In this document: one piece after another, positions 16,731 through 17,270 of the stretch
How the letters are laid out: each line of letters opens with the position of its first letter
Position numbering within the stretch: the first letter of the stretch is position 1
Source of the DNA: JAIUZI01 sp041594355
Lineage (GTDB): Bacteria > Pseudomonadota > Alphaproteobacteria > Rhodobacterales > Rhodobacteraceae
NCBI GenBank assembly: GCA_041594355.1
Contig: JBFHMM010000061.1
Span: 1 to 17,270, forward strand
DNA length: 17,270 bases
Reading direction: 5' to 3'
The notes under the pieces: model-generated
Told to the model about the DNA's origin: nothing
Database searches by the model: none
Seen by the model: only the letters and a program-made list of their open reading frames with translations
Position numbers and translations under genes: made by a program

Positions 16731-16910
16731 TTACTCGACCTCTTTGTCCGCCAGGTGAGTGCCGACATTGTTGCCCAGCCCGCCAGACGCGGTTTGAAGC
16801 GATGTGAAGGCGACGCCAGCAAGAGCCACAACAGCGGCGGTCAGGACGACCCAGTCAACGGTGACAGCACCGTCCTCGCGTCTGAAATAATCGATAATGG
16901 AACGAAACAC
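16731..16910 (-). CDS. flp: Second Flp-type pilin, GTG start
   Basis: This is a small Flp prepilin of 59 residues. It starts with GTG at 16910, and GAGAGG lies 5 bases upstream. The leader runs for 14 residues and ends REDG. The mature part begins AVTVDWVVLTAAVVALAG, nearly identical to the first pilin, and continues to a short tail ending LADKEVE. The hydrophobic pilin helix covers about residues 15-40. CpaA would cut after the glycine at 14. As in flp1, mature positions 5-6 are Asp-Trp, not the Glu-Tyr of classical Flp pilins. It lies between two hairpins. It looks like a tandem duplicate of flp1 with a shorter, more acidic C-terminus. It could be a minor or alternative pilin. Confidence 0.88.
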   Translation of the reverse strand: MFRSIIDYFRREDGAVTVDWVVLTAAVVALAGVAFTSLQTASGGLGNNVGTHLADKEVE

Positions 16911-16915
16911 GGAAA

Positions 16916-16921
16916 CCTCTC
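16916..16921 (-). promoter_or_regulatory. Ribosome binding site for the GTG-started flp2
   Basis: GAGAGG lies 5 bases before GTG at 16910 on the minus strand and supports this start. No ATG in this frame precedes the pilin leader. Confidence 0.65.
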
Positions 16922-16948
16922 AGAGTTAGAAACTGGTTCTGAGGAAAA

Positions 16949-16980
16949 GGGGCCACGTCTTGTGGAAAAGACGCGGCCCC
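16949..16980 (-). terminator. Rho-independent terminator after flp1
   Basis: On the minus strand GGGGCCGCGTCTT and AAGACGTGGCCCC pair at 12 of 13 positions, the remaining pair being a possible G-U wobble, around a 6-base loop. They are followed by TTTTCC (T-run at 16948-16945). It lies 64 bases beyond the flp1 stop. This is the most convincing terminator in the window and probably makes the flp1 message more abundant than the downstream genes. Confidence 0.75.
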
Positions 16981-17044
16981 AGACGTAAAGCCTTACGACT
17001 TTGTTGATTGCGCTACCTCAACCAGGGAGGCCGTCGCGATCAGC

Positions 17045-17248
17045 TTACGGAGTACCGGTGCCGGTGCCGCCCGAGGGGTCTTTGCTTTCGATGAAGGTGC
17101 CGGTGTCGGCGGTCAGGTTGGATGCACCGGTTTGGATCGAGGTGTATGCGGCGCCTGCCAGGGCGACGACGGCTGCGGTCAGCACCACCCAGTCAACAGT
17201 AACGGCACCGTCTTCGTCTTTGCGGAAGTTCTTGATGAACTTGATCAT
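17045..17248 (-). CDS. flp: Major Flp-type pilin
   Basis: This Flp prepilin has 67 residues and is probably the main pilus subunit. The leader MIKFIKNFRKDEDG (1-14) is basic and ends in the glycine cut by CpaA. The mature part starts AVTVDWVVLTAAVVALAG, with the hydrophobic assembly helix at about 15-40. The C-terminus is Ser/Thr/Gly-rich (DPSGGTGTGTP) and could be exposed on the fibre. I chose the ATG at 17248 because GGAGGG lies 7 bases upstream; an in-frame TTG at 17263 would contain that site. Glu5-Tyr6 of classical Flp is replaced by Asp-Trp. The promoter would lie beyond the right edge of the window. Confidence 0.92.
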   Translation of the reverse strand: MIKFIKNFRKDEDGAVTVDWVVLTAAVVALAGAAYTSIQTGASNLTADTGTFIESKDPSGGTGTGTP

Positions 17249-17255
17249 GGTATGT

Positions 17256-17261
17256 CCCTCC
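17256..17261 (-). promoter_or_regulatory. Ribosome binding site for flp1
   Basis: GGAGGG lies 7 bases before the ATG at 17248 on the minus strand. It is a strong site, fitting a highly expressed pilin, and it fixes the start. Confidence 0.75.
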
Positions 17262-17270
17262 AAAGGATCA

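Overview
The window looks like chromosomal DNA of a Rhodobacterales (Roseobacter-group) alphaproteobacterium. The evidence is high GC content with strongly GC-biased third codon positions, a TauBC-type taurine importer, and a Tad/Flp pilus operon whose pilins carry a G|AVTVDW processing site and whose neighbours (an OmpA-like lipoprotein, two TPR lipoproteins, an AAA ATPase) fit that group. This assignment is by recognition of protein families, not by a database search.

Layout. (1) Positions 1-1627, + strand: the 3' end of a taurine ABC transporter ATPase (tauB) and a complete permease (tauC) with a 4-bp start/stop overlap. The permease has an unusual periplasmic insert of about 120 residues that resembles bacterial cadherin/Ig-like repeats. 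(2) Positions 1628-2748: about 1.1 kb without an intact gene. It holds what look like two decayed gene fragments, one on each strand, and a 130-bp stretch of consecutive stem-loops that may be a dispersed intergenic repeat. (3) Positions 2749-5090: a divergent marR-type regulator and DHA2-family multidrug efflux gene, with an imperfect inverted repeat in the shared promoter region as the candidate operator. (4) Positions 5103-17248, - strand: a Tad (tight adherence) type IVc pilus locus. In transcription order it reads flp1, flp2, cpaB (rcpC), cpaC (rcpA secretin), an OmpA-like lipoprotein, cpaE (tadZ), cpaF (tadA), tadB, tadC, two TadD-like TPR lipoproteins, cpaA (tadV prepilin peptidase) and an AAA ATPase.

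How the parts work together. The Flp pilins are cut by CpaA and assembled by the CpaF ATPase on the TadB/TadC membrane platform. CpaE positions the machine, the CpaC secretin with CpaB forms the outer-membrane channel, and the lipoproteins probably serve as pilotins or assembly factors. Rho-independent-like hairpins after flp1, after flp2 and after cpaB suggest stepwise attenuation, so that pilins are made in excess over the machine. The second pilin gene is short and starts with GTG, so it is easily missed. TadE/F/G minor pilins are not in the window.

I see no tRNA, rRNA, CRISPR array, integrase or intact insertion sequence.
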